DNA of 6,678 nt from Armatimonadota bacterium (GTDB lineage Bacteria > Sysuimicrobiota > Sysuimicrobiia > Sysuimicrobiales > JACQTN01). The stretch spans positions 1 through 6,678 of the forward strand of contig JACQTN010000481.1 in the NCBI GenBank assembly GCA_016210785.1. The letters run 5' to 3'. Below are positions 4,187 to 6,678 of the stretch, one piece after another. Both the position numbers and the translations under genes were made by a program. Below the pieces are notes generated by a model. The model worked only from the letters and a program-made list of their open reading frames with translations. It was not told where the DNA came from and did not search any database. Positions within the stretch are counted from its first letter, which is position 1. Each line of letters starts with the position of its first letter.

Positions 4187-6526
4187 CTAGCGGTGGGCAG
4201 CGCCGCCGGCGACGGGGGCCATCTCGGCACCGCCACCTTCCTGCGGGATCCCGCGCCGGCTCAGCACGACGGCAACGCCCATCAGCACGAGGGTGACGGC
4301 CACGACCGCCGCGCGCACCTTCCAGTCCCAGGGCCGCACGGCCAGGGGAACGATGAGGATCGCGACCAGGTTCATCACCTTGATGAGGGGGTTGAGGGCG
4401 GGACCGGCGGTGTCCTTGAGCGGGTCGCCGACCGTGTCCCCGACGACTGCGGCCTTGTGGTACTCCGTGTTCTTGCCGCCCAGGAACCCGTCCTCGATCT
4501 TCTTCTTGGCATTGTCCCACGCCGCGCCGGTGTTGGCCATGAAGACCGCCAGCAGTTGGGCGGTGAGGATTGCCCCCGCCAGGTACGCGCCGAGCGCCGC
4601 GGCCCCCAGGCCGAAGGCGACCATCACCGGCGCGCAGATGGACAGCAGCGCCGGGCTCAGCAGCTCCCGCTGCGCCGCGGTGGTGACGATGTCCACGCAC
4701 CGCGAGTACTCGGGCCGCGCCTTGCCCTCCATCAGGCCCGGGATCTCGCGGAACTGCCGGCGCACCTCCTCCACCACCATGAACGCGGATCGCCCCACGG
4801 CCCGGATCAGGAACGCGGAGACCAGGAACGGCACCGCGCCGCCGATCAGCAGGCCGATGAAGACCAGCGGCAGGTTCACCTGGATGCCGATCTGGTCCAT
4901 GAGCGTGACCAGCGCCTCCCCGCCCTGGCCCGCCGCGCGGGTCACCCCCTCCGCAGTGGCGAAGAGCCGCGCCTCGTCGATGAATGAGCGAAACAGCGCG
5001 ATGGCCGCGACCACCGCGGTGGCGATGGCGAAGCCCTTGGTCAGCGCCTTCGTCGTGTTCCCCACCTGGTCGAGCCGGCCCACGATGCGGCCGGCCAGCG
5101 AGCCTTCCCGCTCCACCCCGGACATCTCGAAGATGCCGTTGGCGTTGTCCACGATCGGCCCGTAGGTGTCCATCGCCAGGATGAACGCCGTGGTCGTCAG
5201 CAGGCCCAGCCCGGCCAGGGCGATACCGTAGGCGGACAGGGCCACGTTGCCGCCGAAGATCGCCATGGACGCCAGGATGGTGGCCGCGATGGAGCCGATG
5301 GCCCACACGCTGGACTCCAGGCCTGTGCCGATGCCCGTGATCAGCATGGTGGCCGGGCCGGTCTTCGTGGCGTAGGCGATCTCGGTCACGGGGCCGCGAT
5401 CGGCGTGGGTGAACAGGTTGGTGAGCCAGCCGATGATCAGCGCCAGGACGATGCCGGTGAAGGTGGCCAGGAAGAAGCGGAAGTCACGCAGGTACCAGAT
5501 CGCAATGACGCCGAAGCCGGCCGCCGCCGTCAGGGCGGAGACCCAGAACCCCAGGTTAAGGGGGCGCATCGGGTCACCGATCTCCTCGTCGCTGCCCTTG
5601 ACGACCCAGGTCCCCAGGATGGAGGCCAGGATGCCCACCGCGCGCACCAGCATGGGGAAGATGATCAGCTTGAGGGCGAAGGCGGAGGCCGATTCCCTGC
5701 CGCCGTACGCCTTCACGAACTCCGGGTCGAGCAGCGCGCTGGCGCCCAGGATGATCGCCGCGACGAGGGTCACCTCGTAGCTCTCGAAGACGTCCGCGGC
5801 CATCCCCGCGCAGTCCCCGACGTTGTCCCCCACGTTGTCGGCGATGACCGCGGCGTTGCGGGGATCGTCTTCGGGCAGTCCCTCCTCGACCTTGCCGACC
5901 AGGTCCGCGCCCACATCCGCGGCCTTGGTGTAGATGCCGCCTCCCACGCGCATGAAGGACGCCACCAGGCTGCCGCCGAAGCCGAAGCCGATGAGCACCC
6001 GCATGGCGTCCTCGCGGTAGATCATGAAGATGACGGTCGCCCCGAGGAGACCGAGCCCCACGGTGAACATCCCCGAGATGGTGCCCGCCTGGAAGGCCAC
6101 CTCCAGCGCCTCGCGGAAGCTGCGGCGCGCGGCGCTGGCGACCCGGACGTTCCCCTGGACCGCGGACGTCATCCCCACGTAGCCGGCCCCGTAGGACGCG
6201 GCGCACCCTAGCAGGAAGGAGATCGCCACGCCCCAGGCCAGCGCAGGCCGGTCGGAGTAGATGGGCGCGTACAGGAAGTAGAGCCCGAAGGTGAGCGCCA
6301 GGCTGAACACGGCCATGGTCCGGAGCTGGCGGCGCAGGTAAGCGTAGGCTCCCTCCTGGATGGCGGTGGCGACCTGGATCATGGCCTGCGGCCCCGGGTC
6401 CCGCCTGAGCATCTTGCGCACAAGGTACGCGCCGTAGGCCAGGGCGAGGATCGCGGTCAGCAGGGTCACCCAGAGCAGGGTGACCTCGGTGCCGGAAAAG
6501 GCCGGGAGGATGATCTTCCCTTCCAC
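4187..6526 (-). CDS. hppA: K+-independent H+-translocating membrane pyrophosphatase
   Basis: This 779-residue integral membrane protein hydrolyses cytoplasmic pyrophosphate and uses the energy to pump protons out of the cell. Around 16 hydrophobic segments are spread over residues 15-757, as expected for the family. Substrate and Mg-binding motifs are intact: DVGADLVGKVEEGLPEDDPRN in the region 204-224, DNVGDNVGDCAG (230-241) with ADVFESYEV (244-252), DTYGPIVDNANG (453-464), NTGAAWDNAKK (665-675) and KNTEYHKAAVVGDTVGDPLKD (685-705 region). GNTTKALTKG (489-498) has Lys493 and Thr496. These are the residues that mark K+-independent enzymes; K+-dependent forms carry alanine at the lysine position. 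H+ (not Na+) pumping follows from that class. It starts at a GTG behind a full AGGAGGT site. It is somewhat longer than many bacterial homologues, with a soluble C-terminal tail from about 758. It converges on the acpS-nnr block and is probably transcribed apart from it. Confidence 0.97.
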   Translation of the reverse strand: MEGKIILPAFSGTEVTLLWVTLLTAILALAYGAYLVRKMLRRDPGPQAMIQVATAIQEGAYAYLRRQLRTMAVFSLALTFGLYFLYAPIYSDRPALAWGVAISFLLGCAASYGAGYVGMTSAVQGNVRVASAARRSFREALEVAFQAGTISGMFTVGLGLLGATVIFMIYREDAMRVLIGFGFGGSLVASFMRVGGGIYTKAADVGADLVGKVEEGLPEDDPRNAAVIADNVGDNVGDCAGMAADVFESYEVTLVAAIILGASALLDPEFVKAYGGRESASAFALKLIIFPMLVRAVGILASILGTWVVKGSDEEIGDPMRPLNLGFWVSALTAAAGFGVIAIWYLRDFRFFLATFTGIVLALIIGWLTNLFTHADRGPVTEIAYATKTGPATMLITGIGTGLESSVWAIGSIAATILASMAIFGGNVALSAYGIALAGLGLLTTTAFILAMDTYGPIVDNANGIFEMSGVEREGSLAGRIVGRLDQVGNTTKALTKGFAIATAVVAAIALFRSFIDEARLFATAEGVTRAAGQGGEALVTLMDQIGIQVNLPLVFIGLLIGGAVPFLVSAFLIRAVGRSAFMVVEEVRRQFREIPGLMEGKARPEYSRCVDIVTTAAQRELLSPALLSICAPVMVAFGLGAAALGAYLAGAILTAQLLAVFMANTGAAWDNAKKKIEDGFLGGKNTEYHKAAVVGDTVGDPLKDTAGPALNPLIKVMNLVAILIVPLAVRPWDWKVRAAVVAVTLVLMGVAVVLSRRGIPQEGGGAEMAPVAGGAAHR

Positions 6527-6534
6527 GCGCGGTA

Positions 6535-6541
6535 ACCTCCT
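6535..6541 (-). promoter_or_regulatory. Shine-Dalgarno site of hppA
   Basis: On the minus strand AGGAGGT ends eight bases before the GTG start (6526-6524). It is the strongest ribosome-binding site in the window and settles the choice of a GTG start. It implies high translation of hppA. Confidence 0.8.
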
Positions 6542-6574
6542 CTACGTGATCAGGATGTCGATGATGACTCCGTG

Positions 6575-6678
6575 CTAGCCGGGATCGCCGACGTCAAAGT
6601 CGCCGATGTCCGCGACGTCGAAGTCCGCGGCGCGGTCGCCCGGCGGCACCTCCCGTCCGAACGACGCGCCCGCGGCCG
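6575..6678 (-). CDS. C-terminal end of an unidentified protein (partial, continues beyond the window)
   Basis: The minus-strand frame ending in TAG at 6577-6575 is open to the window edge and gives 33 residues. It ends in an acidic, repetitive tail: DFDVADIGDFDVGDPG, where DFDV occurs twice. Nearly every third position is G or C, as in the neighbouring real genes, and this frame gives a more protein-like sequence than the other two, which are mostly Arg/Thr/Ser. The stop lies 48 bases upstream of the hppA start on the same strand, so the two genes could share a transcript. The visible part is too short to assign a family. The start and most of the protein are outside the window. Confidence 0.5.
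   Translation of the reverse strand, partial: AAGASFGREVPPGDRAADFDVADIGDFDVGDPG

Noticed and set aside
4060..4296. Plus-strand frame with a cysteine-rich patch in the convergent gap
   Set aside because: It continues into the antisense of hppA, turns into Arg/Pro/Ser-rich sequence, lacks a ribosome-binding site and has codon use unlike the neighbours.
4014..5306. Long minus-strand frame overlapping the 3' half of hppA
   Set aside because: It is a shifted-frame shadow of hppA, whose own frame contains all membrane-pyrophosphatase motifs.
6575..6640. Short direct repeats of GTCGCCGACGTC-like units as a CRISPR or origin iteron array
   Set aside because: The units are imperfect, unspaced and keep a three-base phase, which fits a repetitive protein tail.

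Overview
This is a very GC-rich bacterial chromosomal window. Nearly every third codon position is G or C, which also leaves long open frames on the antisense of real genes. The gene content is core metabolism: an M20 metallopeptidase, a Trm112-like zinc protein, holo-ACP synthase, the NAD(P)HX repair enzyme and a proton-pumping membrane pyrophosphatase. Nothing here fixes the phylum. A high-GC soil or subsurface lineage would fit, but that is inference. I see no tRNA, rRNA, CRISPR array, transposase, phage gene or defence system.

Layout. Bases 1-46 hold a C-rich/G-rich hairpin repeat. From 133 to 3816 a block of plus-strand genes is closely spaced: an ArgE/DapE-type M20 peptidase (133-1392), a doubtful 45-codon frame joined by stop/start overlaps at both ends (1389-1526), a Trm112-family zinc protein (1523-1690), acpS (1709-2170) and a fused nnrE-nnrD gene (2233-3816). 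Bases 3817-4186 are non-coding and contain hairpins. On the minus strand, hppA (4187-6526) converges on this gap. Just upstream of hppA, the last 33 codons of another minus-strand gene enter from the right edge (6575-6678).

How the genes relate. AcpS loads phosphopantetheine onto acyl carrier protein, and NnrE/NnrD repairs damaged NAD(P)H; acpS next to the Nnr gene is a familiar bacterial arrangement. The peptidase and Trm112-like protein probably share their transcript. HppA is a separate unit with a strong Shine-Dalgarno sequence and the motif of K+-independent H+ pumps.

Most notable points. (1) AcpS lacks the family's metal-binding glutamate (Ala57) and the nearby lysine (Thr61). (2) Two related inverted-repeat elements in the same orientation flank nnrE-nnrD, and the first supplies the last ~25 codons and the stop of acpS. 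(3) The 370-base convergent gap has several hairpins and no clear gene. No undescribed multi-gene system is supported by this sequence.
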